Source of the DNA: Flavobacteriales bacterium
GTDB lineage: Bacteria; Bacteroidota; Bacteroidia; Flavobacteriales_F; PHOS-HE28
DNA: 64,000 nt
Assembly (NCBI GenBank): GCA_020635655.1
Contig: JACJZI010000010.1
Location: 1 to 64,000, forward strand
Direction: 5' to 3'
A program made the translations under genes and the position numbers. The notes under the pieces were generated by a model. It did not search any database, was not told where the DNA came from, and saw only the letters and a list, made by a program, of their open reading frames with translations. Shown here piece by piece: positions 42,864-50,949 of this stretch; the stretch's first letter is position 1; each line of letters opens with the position of its first letter.

Positions 42864-44285
42864 TCAGATATCATCCCTGACCTTGTCCTCCAACAGGTCA
42901 CGGATGAACACCTCCAGCATTTCCTGGACAACGATGTCCGGTTGCTCCTTCTCCACGATGTCCGGAATGAACACAGGTGACCAGACATAGACACTGCGCG
43001 AGAAATGCTCGCTGAGGTACGGGATCAGGTAAACGGCGAATGAATCGCGGAACATCAACAAACGTGGCGCCTGTTGGTCCGGCCCCTTCATGAAGACCGG
43101 TCGGTACTTGAAAAAGGCGGATCCGGGCAGGTCCTCCTCCGGGAGCGGCTTCGCACGGAGATCATTCCGAGGCACCATCATGTAGGTGATCCGCGTGAAA
43201 TGGTCGTTCAACGCCATCTGAAGGGCCAGGTCACCCTGATCGTTGGTGTCCGGTTCCACCACATAGTCCTCCTGAAGACACGGAGAGCCCAGTTCCGGAT
43301 GGTCTCGCAGCATCCGGTCCATCAAGCACCTGTAGCCGATGAATCCGCCCCAGGGGTTCCAATGGATGTCGGTCTTGAAGTAGACGTCGCGCACTTCGCG
43401 GCCCTTGCGCAGGTCCTCACGGGGATCGATGATGGGGATGGCGGTGTGTTCCCGCAGGAAGTCGATGAGCTGGTCCAGTCCGTTGTGGTCGTCCACACGA
43501 TGGATGGCGTCCGGCAACTTGTCCGGATAAATGCTGGCCTTGTAAGGTGGGAACATCAGATAGTATGAGGTACCCCGTTCCGCCAGCCACTTCCGTCGCT
43601 TCTCCAGTCGTTCGGCGATCCAATGGAGCTCCTGGTCGGTAAATACCCTCCGGCCGCGATACTGATCGACCACTCCCGGCCTGATCAGGAAGAGATAGCC
43701 ATCCTTTCCGAACACGAGATTGTCCGGCATCGGGGAGTCGTGCAGCACATAGGCATGGAACAAGGCATTCAGGCGGAACAGCGACTTGCGGAAGCCAAAA
43801 TGATCGCCGAAGTACTTGTTGTACTTGTCCCCAAAGTCGAACAATGAATGCAATCGGAGCAGGGGACGTTCGGCGAGCGGACGCTTTTCCGTATTGGGCA
43901 ATTGTGGTTGGATGGGCAGGAACCCGGAGAGCAAGGGGAGGGCGATGAGCACCACGAACAGTCCGGCCAGGACCAGCTCGGTCGTACTTCCACGAAGTGC
44001 CGCCACTGGACCCTGCGAGCGGAAGTATAGCCCGAAGAACACCATCAAGGCGATGAGGACAGCGAGCACGGCAGGCCAGGGGCCGTTGCCGGAACGTTCC
44101 CAAATGGCGGTGACCTCGGGCCGCAGGTCCTCGTCGCTGAACAGAAAAGGGTCATCACCGGAGAATTCCAGATGCAGGCCATCCTCGGTCCCGCGCATGT
44201 CCTTCACCTCTTCATTCGCCTTGAACATCCGTGCGAGATCACTGGCATTGAACTCGACCACCTGGTCGCCGCATCGCAGGCGCAT
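42864..44285 (-). CDS. AlgX/AlgJ-like SGNH O-acetyltransferase, main intact frame
   Basis: A 473-residue frame holding the catalytic part of a membrane-anchored periplasmic acetyltransferase. Two membrane helices (PAVLAVLIALMVFFGLYF; LVLAGLFVVLIALPLLSGF) precede an SGNH-like domain: VFGKDGYLFLI, TDIHWNPWGGFIGY (the Asp-x-His pair) and LLMFRDSFAVYLIPYL (nucleophilic Ser). It would move acetyl groups, delivered by the MBOAT protein encoded upstream, onto the exported glycan. The true gene probably starts at 44775; the region before 44285 continues the same protein in other frames (next entry). ATG 44285 lies inside that protein, not at its start. Confidence 0.8.
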   Translation of the reverse strand: MRLRCGDQVVEFNASDLARMFKANEEVKDMRGTEDGLHLEFSGDDPFLFSDEDLRPEVTAIWERSGNGPWPAVLAVLIALMVFFGLYFRSQGPVAALRGSTTELVLAGLFVVLIALPLLSGFLPIQPQLPNTEKRPLAERPLLRLHSLFDFGDKYNKYFGDHFGFRKSLFRLNALFHAYVLHDSPMPDNLVFGKDGYLFLIRPGVVDQYRGRRVFTDQELHWIAERLEKRRKWLAERGTSYYLMFPPYKASIYPDKLPDAIHRVDDHNGLDQLIDFLREHTAIPIIDPREDLRKGREVRDVYFKTDIHWNPWGGFIGYRCLMDRMLRDHPELGSPCLQEDYVVEPDTNDQGDLALQMALNDHFTRITYMMVPRNDLRAKPLPEEDLPGSAFFKYRPVFMKGPDQQAPRLLMFRDSFAVYLIPYLSEHFSRSVYVWSPVFIPDIVEKEQPDIVVQEMLEVFIRDLLEDKVRDDI

Positions 44286-44775
44286 CCGTTCAATGATGAG
44301 GGAATCCTGCGCGTTGCCGGATCGAAGCGGAGGTAGCTGAACAGGGTGTCCTGAGGCATGCGGAAGCTGAGCAATTGTCGCCGGGGCGAGGCATGCACGG
44401 GTCGGTTCACATAGTCGTCCCGTCCGAACGCCCCGGGTTTGTCGGCAAAGAACACCTGGAAATTGTCGGCATGGGTGGCGATCAACTCGAACTCCACATG
44501 CAGCGCGCGGTCGCGAAAGCTGATGTTGTCGATCGTGCCGAAGGTGATGAGGAATGCCACGAATGCGACGAGCAGCGGGAAGAGCACCTGGTGACGAGAC
44601 CCCTTCGCGCGGGTCGTGGTGGGGAGGCCGATGGGAGGCGCATCAGCAACAGGAGCCGCGCCAGATAGTGCAACAGGATGCCGGCGAGCAGGGCCAGTAC
44701 GAAAGGTCGGAGCACGGGGCGCTCGGGGTCCATCGCCCTTTCCGTGACCTGCGTGAGATCGGTCGTGCTGGTCAA
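44204..44775 (-). pseudogene. Frameshifted N-terminal part of the AlgX-like gene
   Basis: Three overlapping frames spell one protein when two bases are restored. The first (TTG at 44775) gives PVLRPFVLALLAGILLHYLA and LLLLMR. The next, entered somewhere around 44590-44640, gives LPTTTRAKGSRHQ, then LLVAFVAFLITFGTIDN and a beta-rich domain ending LFSYLRFDP. The third, entered near 44317, gives NAQDSLIIER and runs into the SGNH frame at 44285. Each needs a single inserted base: CGGC to CGGGC near 44317, and an added C near 44636. Either the gene is decaying or the assembly has errors. Confidence 0.72.
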
Positions 44776-44815
44776 TGAGGATCCGGTCCCTTCACCTGCA
44801 CGGGCACCGTGCCCC

Positions 44816-45241
44816 TCAAGCTGTCCAGTACGAGCTCGCGCACATCATTGGCGGCTTGAAGTGGTCCAGGATGTCGGCACCAGTGAACCGCACCTCTTTG
44901 TAAGGGCCACGCAGGGCGATGGATCGCAGCTCCAGGTCCCCGCGCAGGTCACCGGGATCGATCCGCAGGGAGGAAAAGCCCTTCAGGTCGGTAGGCAGAG
45001 CGAACACGACCTCCTGGAAGTCACGGTCCGGCCGGACGCGAACACGAACGGACCTTGCTTCCGTGAAGTCATCGGGGTGCTGCCCCCAATACACCACATG
45101 ATCGTCCTCCAGGTCCGTTCGCAGGTCCAGCACCACCCGGAGACCGGGTTCGGCGGGCGGTACGCGCAACGCCTTCCAGGTCACGCCGAACGCGGCGATC
45201 GCGACCAACAAGGGTGCCAGACGGGACAAGAGGCGGCGCAT
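44816..45241 (-). CDS. Small membrane-anchored beta-sandwich protein of the acetylation module, C-terminus frameshifted
   Basis: A 141-residue frame with an N-terminal membrane helix (LAPLLVAIAAFGVTW) and a periplasmic domain (VVYWGQHPDDFTEARSVRV, VVFALPTDLKGFSSLRIDPGD). The segment FSSLRIDPG parallels FSYLRFDPG in the next gene, so both seem to carry the same type of domain. The frame ends abruptly as PPMMCASSYWTA. In the neighbouring frame the protein continues as ANDVRELVLDSLRG and stops at 44772, overlapping the TTG start of the next gene. A single missing base near 44860-44866 explains this. Function unknown; presumably helps glycan acetylation. Confidence 0.65.
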   Translation of the reverse strand: MRRLLSRLAPLLVAIAAFGVTWKALRVPPAEPGLRVVLDLRTDLEDDHVVYWGQHPDDFTEARSVRVRVRPDRDFQEVVFALPTDLKGFSSLRIDPGDLRGDLELRSIALRGPYKEVRFTGADILDHFKPPMMCASSYWTA

Positions 45242-45244
45242 CGT

Positions 45245-46675
45245 TCAGAAACGGAAGTAGATGAAGGGGCTGAAGGTCGATGCGCTTACGGTCATGCCGA
45301 CCAGCAGCAGCAGGATGCCCAAGCCCGTCACTTCAAGACCGCCCCGCCAGCCGGTGGCAAGGCGGTCGCTGGAAGGCGCCAGCCGCAGTTGCCGACCGAT
45401 CCAGGTATGTGCATCCAATGCCCCCAGGATGCCGATCAGGAGCGCCAGCAGTGTCGTGTGGGAAAGGAACAGGGAAGGGTAGTAGAGGCGGGCCTCCCCG
45501 GGGACGCCTCCGAAAAGGCTCAACAGATAGTGCCAGGCCTCGGTGAGGTCCTCCACGCGGAAGAACACCCAGGCGAGCAGCACCACGAACAACAGGTAGA
45601 GGTTCGCCAGCATGCGTGGCATTCGATCGAGCACACGGCCGAAGCCCATCCGTTCCACGACCATGAACAGGCCATGGACCAGTCCCCAGACCACGAAATT
45701 CCAGCTCGCGCCATGCCAGAGGCCGGTGAGGAAGAACACGATGAAGAGGTTCACATAGGTGCGGACAGCTCCGCGGCGATTTCCGCCGAGCGGGATGTAG
45801 AGGTAGTCGCGGAACCAGGTACTGAGGCTGATGTGCCAGCGTTGCCAGAATTCCCTAACGGATCGGGCGATGTACGGTCGACGGAAGTTCTCCAGGAACG
45901 TGAAACCGAACATCCGTCCGATGCCGATCGCCATATCGGAGTATCCACTGAAATCAAAGTAGATCTGCACGGCATAAGCCACCAGGCCCAACCAGGACAC
46001 GGCAGGAGGGAGGCGGTCGACATCGAGCTTGAACACCGCGTCGGCCACGCGGGCCACCTGGTCGGCGATGAGCACCTTCTTGGCGAGACCGATGACAAAG
46101 CGCCGAACACCATTGGCAAAAAGGTGCACGTCCACATGGCGGTGCTCCAACTGGTCGGCGATGTCCCGGTAGCGTACGATCGGTCCGGCGATCAACTGCG
46201 GGAACAGACTGATATACAAGGCCACCGCCCCGGGTCGGGTCTGTGCAAGGGCCTGACGGCGGTACACGTCCACCGCATAGGAGAGTCCCTGGAAGATGAA
46301 GAACGAGACCCCGATCGGCAGATGGATGCGCTCGAGCCGGATGGGCGGAAAGCTGCCGCCGGCGAAGAGCGTGTTGATCCCGTCGACCAGGAAGTTGGCG
46401 TATTTGAACCAGACCAGGGCGCCAAGGTCCAGCACGATGGCCGCCACAAGCCAGGCCTTCCGGGATGGCAGACGCTCGATCGCCAGACCTGCGAGATAGT
46501 TCACGAGGACCACCGCCAACATGAGGATCACGTACGCGCCTTCCCCCCACGTGTAGAATAACAGGCTCGCCACCAGCAGCACCGTGTTCTGTGCGCTGCG
46601 CCTGCCCGCCAGCACCGTTAGCAGCAGGGTGAGGGGCAGGAAGAGGAAGAGGAAAACAGGCGAGCTGAAGACCAT
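45245..46675 (-). CDS. MBOAT-family O-acyltransferase (AlgI-like)
   Basis: A 476-residue polytopic membrane protein that passes acetyl groups to the periplasmic side for glycan O-acetylation. MVFSSPVFLFLFLPLTLLL is the usual AlgI start. QIYFDFSGYSDMAIGIGRMFG, FWQRWHISLSTWFRDYLYIPLGGNR and LTGLWHGASWNFVVWG are the family signatures, the last holding the catalytic His. It lies 3 nt upstream of the beta-sandwich gene and shares a unit with the AlgX-like gene, matching the AlgI-AlgJ/X layout. GTG at 46690 is possible, but the ATG at 46675 is preferred. Confidence 0.92.
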   Translation of the reverse strand: MVFSSPVFLFLFLPLTLLLTVLAGRRSAQNTVLLVASLLFYTWGEGAYVILMLAVVLVNYLAGLAIERLPSRKAWLVAAIVLDLGALVWFKYANFLVDGINTLFAGGSFPPIRLERIHLPIGVSFFIFQGLSYAVDVYRRQALAQTRPGAVALYISLFPQLIAGPIVRYRDIADQLEHRHVDVHLFANGVRRFVIGLAKKVLIADQVARVADAVFKLDVDRLPPAVSWLGLVAYAVQIYFDFSGYSDMAIGIGRMFGFTFLENFRRPYIARSVREFWQRWHISLSTWFRDYLYIPLGGNRRGAVRTYVNLFIVFFLTGLWHGASWNFVVWGLVHGLFMVVERMGFGRVLDRMPRMLANLYLLFVVLLAWVFFRVEDLTEAWHYLLSLFGGVPGEARLYYPSLFLSHTTLLALLIGILGALDAHTWIGRQLRLAPSSDRLATGWRGGLEVTGLGILLLLVGMTVSASTFSPFIYFRF

Positions 46676-46737
46676 GGGACCCAAGGCCACGAAGGCGGCT
46701 AAAATAGAGCGGACCGCATGAGCCTGACCATCAGTGA

Positions 46738-46769
46738 TTTGGATACAGTGTTAACTTAATGTAAATTCG
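46738..46769 (+). promoter_or_regulatory. Promoter TTTG-N20-TAAATTCG before the MORN-like gene
   Basis: TTTG at 46738-46741 and TAAATTCG at 46762-46769 have the Bacteroidota spacing, with the seventh base C instead of T. Predicted start near 46775. Confidence 0.55.
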
Positions 46770-46780
46770 CAGTGAAACGA

Positions 46781-47221
46781 ATGTTATCCCGTTTGCGTTC
46801 AAGGAACATGGGCATCTTCGAAAGATCGTGTGGGATCGTGCTTTTGATCATCGGCCTCACGGGTGAGGTCAAGGCACAGGAGCTTGAAGACCAAGGGTTC
46901 TACCCCAACGGTCGCCTGGAGCACACCCGGTACAGTATCGGGGACCAGGTCTTTTTCATCAGTTATCACGACAACGGCCGCGTTAGGGAGATCGGCGCCT
47001 TCCTGAACGGAAGACCCGAAGGGGAATGGAAACAGTTCACCCGTACGGGCCGGATGACCGTGCGGGCCAATTTCCGGGATGGCCGGTTGGAGGGTGCTTC
47101 GGAATTCCACGATCCGGACGACCGCTGGTCGGGCCGGTTGGTGCATGAGAACGGCGTGCTGCGCCACGGCGAACAGCATGACGCACAAGGATACCTCGTT
47201 GCCCAGCGCGATTATCGCTGA
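46781..47221 (+). CDS. Exported MORN-like repeat protein
   Basis: A 146-residue protein. A hydrophobic signal (CGIVLLIIGLTGEVKAQ) is followed by five or so short repeats of the form GxxxxxxxYHDNGRVREIGAFLNGRPEGEW, the MORN-like pattern common in Bacteroidota proteins (often annotated YwqK-like). The function of such proteins is unknown; the annotation 'antitoxin' used for some of them is not supported here, as there is no toxin gene. The promoter predicts a start near 46775, so the ATG at 46781 or 46808 is more likely than the GTG at 46772. Confidence 0.65.
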   Translation: MLSRLRSRNMGIFERSCGIVLLIIGLTGEVKAQELEDQGFYPNGRLEHTRYSIGDQVFFISYHDNGRVREIGAFLNGRPEGEWKQFTRTGRMTVRANFRDGRLEGASEFHDPDDRWSGRLVHENGVLRHGEQHDAQGYLVAQRDYR

Positions 47222-47240
47222 CGGCGCGTGGTACAGCTCG

Positions 47241-47273
47241 AACGAAGGGTGGCCCGCACGGCCGCCCTTCGTT
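47241..47273. terminator. Bidirectional hairpin between convergent genes
   Basis: AACGAAGGGTGGCC and GGCCGCCCTTCGTT pair over 14 positions (one T-G) around CGCAC. It lies 19 nt after the MORN-like stop and 17 nt beyond the VOC stop, so it can serve both strands, although T-tracts are short. Confidence 0.7.
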
Positions 47274-47290
47274 GTTCATGGATGGACCGG

Positions 47291-47710
47291 TCAGGACCGC
47301 CTGAACAGGTCCCTCGCGTTCTCAAAGGCCTTGAACTCCACCGCGTGCCCGTCGGGGTCCTCGATGAAGAGGCTCATCTGCTCCCCCACCTGTCCCTTCA
47401 TCACCAATTGCGGCTCCACGAGGAAGCGGACGCCGACCTTTCTGAGCTTGTCCCGCATGCGCTGCCAATCCGCCCATTCGAGCACGATCCCGAAATGGTC
47501 GCTGGGAATGTTGCTCTGGGGGTTGTACGTGCGCTCGGCCCGCTTTATCCTCGGCACCTGTTGGATGGTGAGCTGGTGCCCGAAGAAGTCATAGTCGACC
47601 CAGTTCTCGGCACTGCGACCTTCGGTGCAACCCAATAGGCCGCCATAGAACGCCTTCATGCGTTTGAGGTCCTCGGTGGCGAAGGCGATGTGGAACCTGC
47701 CCTGCAGCAT
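47291..47710 (-). CDS. VOC-family (glyoxalase-fold) protein
   Basis: A 139-residue protein of the vicinal oxygen chelate fold. HIAFATEDLKRMKAFYGGLLGC is the first beta-alpha-beta unit with the first metal-ligand His. HFGIVLEWADWQRM gives the second-module His, and MSLFIEDPDGHAVEFKAF is the final strand with the terminal Glu. Members include dioxygenases, lyases and resistance proteins; the substrate cannot be called. The frame is open to 47812, but MLQGRFHIAFATED fits the domain boundary. Confidence 0.8.
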   Translation of the reverse strand: MLQGRFHIAFATEDLKRMKAFYGGLLGCTEGRSAENWVDYDFFGHQLTIQQVPRIKRAERTYNPQSNIPSDHFGIVLEWADWQRMRDKLRKVGVRFLVEPQLVMKGQVGEQMSLFIEDPDGHAVEFKAFENARDLFRRS

Positions 47711-47798
47711 GACCGAAAGTTGGGGCATCGGCTGCATTTCCTGGTCAAGGTCAAGCGATCGCTCATCAACAGTGGTCGGTTCACTACATCCGGGAATG

Positions 47799-47825
47799 CC
47801 GAACGGGCCCAAAAGGCCCGTTCGG
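47799..47825. terminator. Strong hairpin without T-tract
   Basis: CCGAACGGGCC and GGCCCGTTCGG form an 11-bp perfect stem around CAAAA, 22 nt after the stop of the acidic protein gene. A clear T-run is missing on both strands, so termination is only likely. Confidence 0.5.
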
Positions 47826-47847
47826 TCACACTGCTGAAGCGGGATGA

Positions 47848-48210
47848 CTAGTCCTCGTCCTCTTCATCGTCTGCGTCCTCGTCGAGCTCTTCCTCCTCGT
47901 CCTCCTCTTCTTCCTCATCGGCTCCTTCAAGGTCCTCCGTATTGTCGTCCATACCTTCCTCGTCCATGTCGCCCATGGGCCCGCCTTCGTCCTGATCAAG
48001 GAATTCTTCGATCTCCGCGCGGCTCTCGGAATTGATCTTGATGAGGTAGATGGCCTCGGCGGTGCGGAGCTCGATCACGCGCAGGCTGTCGCCTTTGGCC
48101 GTGCTGATGGTGCGGATGTGCGAACCATCGATACCGTCGGGGTATTGCTCCTGGAGCTTCTCCTTCAGCTCGTCGGTGAGGGTGTTGAAGGAACGGATCA
48201 GGCGTTGCAT
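47848..48210 (-). CDS. Small protein with extreme acidic tail
   Basis: A 120-residue protein. Residues 1-70 form a compact alpha/beta-looking domain (RLIRSFNTLTDELKEKLQEQYPDGIDGSHI and KGDSLRVIELRTAEAIYLIKI). Residues ~71-120 are almost only Asp and Glu. Proteins with this domain and tail are conserved in Bacteroidota as far as I recall, without known function. The gene follows the deoxyhypusine-synthase-family gene by 9 nt and is likely cotranscribed with it. The polyanionic tail could bind basic proteins, polyamines or mimic nucleic acid; all of this is speculation. Confidence 0.7.
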   Translation of the reverse strand: MQRLIRSFNTLTDELKEKLQEQYPDGIDGSHIRTISTAKGDSLRVIELRTAEAIYLIKINSESRAEIEEFLDQDEGGPMGDMDEEGMDDNTEDLEGADEEEEEDEEEELDEDADDEEDED

Positions 48211-48219
48211 GGGGCGGGC

Positions 48220-49197
48220 TTACATGTCCAAGATATGGGCGAACATCAGGGGTGCGACGATCGTGGCATCGCTTTCAACGATGAAACGGGGCGTGTCGAT
48301 GTCGAGCTTGCCCCAGGTGATCTTCTCGTTCGGCACCGCTCCGCTGTAGCTGCCGTAGCTGGTGGTGCTGTCGCTGATCTGGCAGAAATAGCTCCAGAAA
48401 GGGATCTGCTCCCGTTGCAGGTCCTGGTGCAGCATGGGCACCACGCAGATGGGGAAATCCCCAGCGATGCCTCCACCGATCTGGAAGAACCCGATCCCAT
48501 CCGTGCCGCAATTGTCGGTGTACCAATCGGCCAGCCACATCATGTATTCGATGCCGCTCTTCATGATCTGCGGCCTGCAGTCGCCCACGAGGCAATGTGC
48601 GGCGAAGATGTTCCCCAGTGTGCTGTCCTCCCATCCGGGCACCACCATGGGCAGGTTTTTTTCCGCGGCCGCCACCATCCAACTGTCCTTCGGATCGATC
48701 TGGTAGTACTGTTCGAGCACGCCACTTCGGATCATCTCGAAGAAATATTGATGGGGGAACCGACGTTCCCCGGCAGCCTGGTCCTTTTTCCAGAGGTCCA
48801 CGGCATGTACTTCCAAGCGGCGGAAGGCCTCTTCCTCGGGGATGCACGTGTCGGTCACCCGGTTCATGCCGCGGTCCAGCAGCGCCCGTTCCTCCTTCGG
48901 TGTGAGGTCGCGGTAGTGAGGAATGCGCTCATAGTGGTCATGGGCCACCAGGTTCATCACATCCTCCTCCAGGTTGGCACCGGTGCAGCTGATGATATGG
49001 ACCTTGTCCTGACGGATCATCTCGGCGAGGATCCGTCCCAATTCACCGGTGCTCATGGCGCCAGCGAGGGTGATCATCATCTTCCGGCCCTTGGCGAGGT
49101 GTTCCTTGTAGGCCTTGGTGGCGTCCATCAGGGCGGCGGCATTGAAGTGCCGGAAGTGCCGCTCCATGAACTCGGAAATGGGCTTCGCGCTGCTCAT
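48220..49197 (-). CDS. Deoxyhypusine synthase-family protein (possible homospermidine synthase)
   Basis: A 325-residue enzyme of the deoxyhypusine synthase fold, which uses NAD and a covalent Lys-imine to transfer a 4-aminobutyl group from spermidine. MMITLAGAMSTGELGRILAEMI and IISCTGANLEEDVMNLVAHDHY are NAD-site segments. IGFFQIGGGIAGDFPICVVPML follows, and ITWGKLD contains the WGK lysine matching the catalytic Lys of the human enzyme. Bacteria lack eIF5A, so the acceptor is probably a small polyamine such as putrescine, giving homospermidine. The arginine decarboxylase gene directly upstream supports a polyamine role. The start at 49197 follows a TATATTCG box. Confidence 0.85.
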   Translation of the reverse strand: MSSAKPISEFMERHFRHFNAAALMDATKAYKEHLAKGRKMMITLAGAMSTGELGRILAEMIRQDKVHIISCTGANLEEDVMNLVAHDHYERIPHYRDLTPKEERALLDRGMNRVTDTCIPEEEAFRRLEVHAVDLWKKDQAAGERRFPHQYFFEMIRSGVLEQYYQIDPKDSWMVAAAEKNLPMVVPGWEDSTLGNIFAAHCLVGDCRPQIMKSGIEYMMWLADWYTDNCGTDGIGFFQIGGGIAGDFPICVVPMLHQDLQREQIPFWSYFCQISDSTTSYGSYSGAVPNEKITWGKLDIDTPRFIVESDATIVAPLMFAHILDM

Positions 49198-49210
49198 CGG
49201 GTTCGGGGGT

Positions 49211-49240
49211 CGAATATAGAGGCGGGTCGGAAATTGCAAA
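49211..49240 (-). promoter_or_regulatory. Promoter TTTG-N18-TATATTCG for the DHS-like gene
   Basis: On the minus strand TTTG (49240-49237) is followed after 18 nt by TATATTCG (49218-49211), 13 nt before the ATG at 49197. The DHS-like gene can thus be read independently of speA. Confidence 0.5.
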
Positions 49241-49293
49241 TGGACGATCCTTGGAAATGGACCCCGGCAAAGGGGCCGTCCGCATCGGGTGCC

Positions 49294-50709
49294 CTATTTG
49301 CGCGCCATTTCGTGCTGCGGAAGGTAGCCCAGCAGTTCAAGCATCCGTTCCGCGCTCTGCTCCGGCGCGAAGACCCGATCGATGAGGTCGCCGCGCTCGT
49401 TCCGATCGAGCAGCACGTGCTTGGGCTTGGGGATCAGACAATGTTGGATGCCACCGAATCCACCGAGCGTGTCCTGATAGGCTCCGGTATTGAAGAATCC
49501 CAGGTATTGCGGACGGTCCTCCTGGAACCTCGGCAGGTAGATGGCGTTGATGTGCTGTTCACTGTTGTAGTAGTCGTCACTGTCACAGGTCATGCCACCC
49601 AGGAAGACCCGTTCGTATTCCTCGTTCCAGTTGTTCACGGGCAGCATGATGAACCGCTTGCTGATGGCCCAGGTGTCCGGCAATGTCGTCATGAACGAAC
49701 CGTCGATCATGTTCCACTTCTCCTTGTCGTTCTGCTTTTTCTGATTGAGGATGCTGAAGAAGGTGGCGCCGCTATCGCTCACGGTGAAGCTCCCGAACTC
49801 ACTGAAGATGTGCGGCTCCACGACCTTGTTCTCCGAGCAGATATCCTTGATGCGCCCCACGATCTCGCCGATCATGTAGTCCACGTCGAAATCGAAATTG
49901 AGGCTGTTCTTGATCGGCAGTCCGCCGCCGATATCGAGGGTGTCCAGCGTGGGGCAGAGCTTCTTCAGGTCGCAATAGACGTTGACGCACTTGCTCAATT
50001 CGTTCCAGTAGTAGGCGGTGTCGCTGATGCCGGTGTTGATGAAGAAGTGCATCAGCTTGACACGGAACTTCTTCTGCCTGCTCACCGCACCGAGGAAGAA
50101 GGGGATGATGTCCTTGTAACCGATACCGAGGCGGCTGGTATAGAACTCGAACTTGGGCGCCTCCTCTGCGGCGATCCGGATGCCGATCTCACAGGGGCCC
50201 TCGATCACCTCGTCCAGCTGGTGCAGTTCGGCCAGATTGTCGATGATGGGTATGACACGGATGCCCTTCCTGGTCAGGCGACCGATGTTGCGGATGTACC
50301 GCTCGTCCTTGAACCCATTGCACAGCACGGTCGCCCCCTTGCCGATCTCGCCCCGCTCCATCAACAGTTCGATCATTTCGATGTCGTACGCGCTGCTGGT
50401 CTCCAGGTCCACGCGTTTCTTCAGCACCTGGTCGATCACATAGCTGAAATGGTTGCTCTTGGTGCAATAGAAGTAGGTGTACCCACCTGCGTACCGATGC
50501 TCCCGGCGGGCCTTCGCGAAGCCGGCCCGGGCCATGTCGATCTTTTCACCGATGCGGGGCAGGTAGGTGATCCGCAGCGGTGTGCCGTGCTTGCGGATCA
50601 CATCCATCAGGTCGATCCCGTTCCAGGTGAGCCGGTCGTCCTTCAGGCCGAACTCGTCCTTGGGGAAGTCGAAGGTCTGCTCGATCAGGTCGATATAGCG
50701 GGTCTTCAT
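49294..50709 (-). CDS. speA: Biosynthetic arginine decarboxylase (short SpeA type)
   Basis: A 471-residue PLP enzyme with an alanine-racemase-like barrel; it converts arginine to agmatine, the first step of polyamine synthesis. YFYCTKSNHFSYVIDQVL carries the PLP-binding Lys. TLDIGGGLPIKNS, IFSEFGSFTVSDSGATFF and MTCDSDDYYN (the CDS motif with the Asp that reads the guanidino group) are diagnostic. It is shorter than the 630-residue E. coli SpeA, as usual for this phylum. The likely promoter is 240 nt upstream, leaving a long leader. No agmatinase or agmatine deiminase gene is in the window. Confidence 0.9.
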   Translation of the reverse strand: MKTRYIDLIEQTFDFPKDEFGLKDDRLTWNGIDLMDVIRKHGTPLRITYLPRIGEKIDMARAGFAKARREHRYAGGYTYFYCTKSNHFSYVIDQVLKKRVDLETSSAYDIEMIELLMERGEIGKGATVLCNGFKDERYIRNIGRLTRKGIRVIPIIDNLAELHQLDEVIEGPCEIGIRIAAEEAPKFEFYTSRLGIGYKDIIPFFLGAVSRQKKFRVKLMHFFINTGISDTAYYWNELSKCVNVYCDLKKLCPTLDTLDIGGGLPIKNSLNFDFDVDYMIGEIVGRIKDICSENKVVEPHIFSEFGSFTVSDSGATFFSILNQKKQNDKEKWNMIDGSFMTTLPDTWAISKRFIMLPVNNWNEEYERVFLGGMTCDSDDYYNSEQHINAIYLPRFQEDRPQYLGFFNTGAYQDTLGGFGGIQHCLIPKPKHVLLDRNERGDLIDRVFAPEQSAERMLELLGYLPQHEMARK

Positions 50710-50753
50710 TTCCGGATCGGGATGATGACGGACCTGTTCCGGAACGTGCTCAT
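50706..50753 (-). CDS. Putative 15-codon leader peptide of speA
   Basis: MSTFRNRSVIIPIRK runs from the ATG at 50753 to a TGA that overlaps the speA start (ATGA). Three of its 15 residues are Arg, the substrate of the enzyme. The overlap would couple its translation to speA. No similarity evidence is available; it might be chance. Confidence 0.35.
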   Translation of the reverse strand: MSTFRNRSVIIPIRK

Positions 50754-50949
50754 GGCAGCCCGGCGGGTCGGGAAGGAGAGGCGAATGGGGCCATGCGGAT
50801 GCCGGATGCGTTCACATGTTGGTCCATCGGCGATCACGGGAGCATGGCGGACATCGTCAGCGATAGGTGCGCGTGACGCGGAGGGCGCGCGGACCGATCG
50901 GTCGGTCGATCGTGCTGGGCTGGTGCATCTTGCCGCAGGGGCTTGGGAA

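Noticed and set aside
44678..46561. 627-residue plus-strand open frame
   Set aside because: Antisense to the MBOAT and beta-sandwich genes. The length reflects GC-rich codon use, not coding.
46781..47221. YwqK-type antitoxin
   Set aside because: MORN-like repeats are often given that label, but no toxin gene lies nearby and the protein has a signal peptide.
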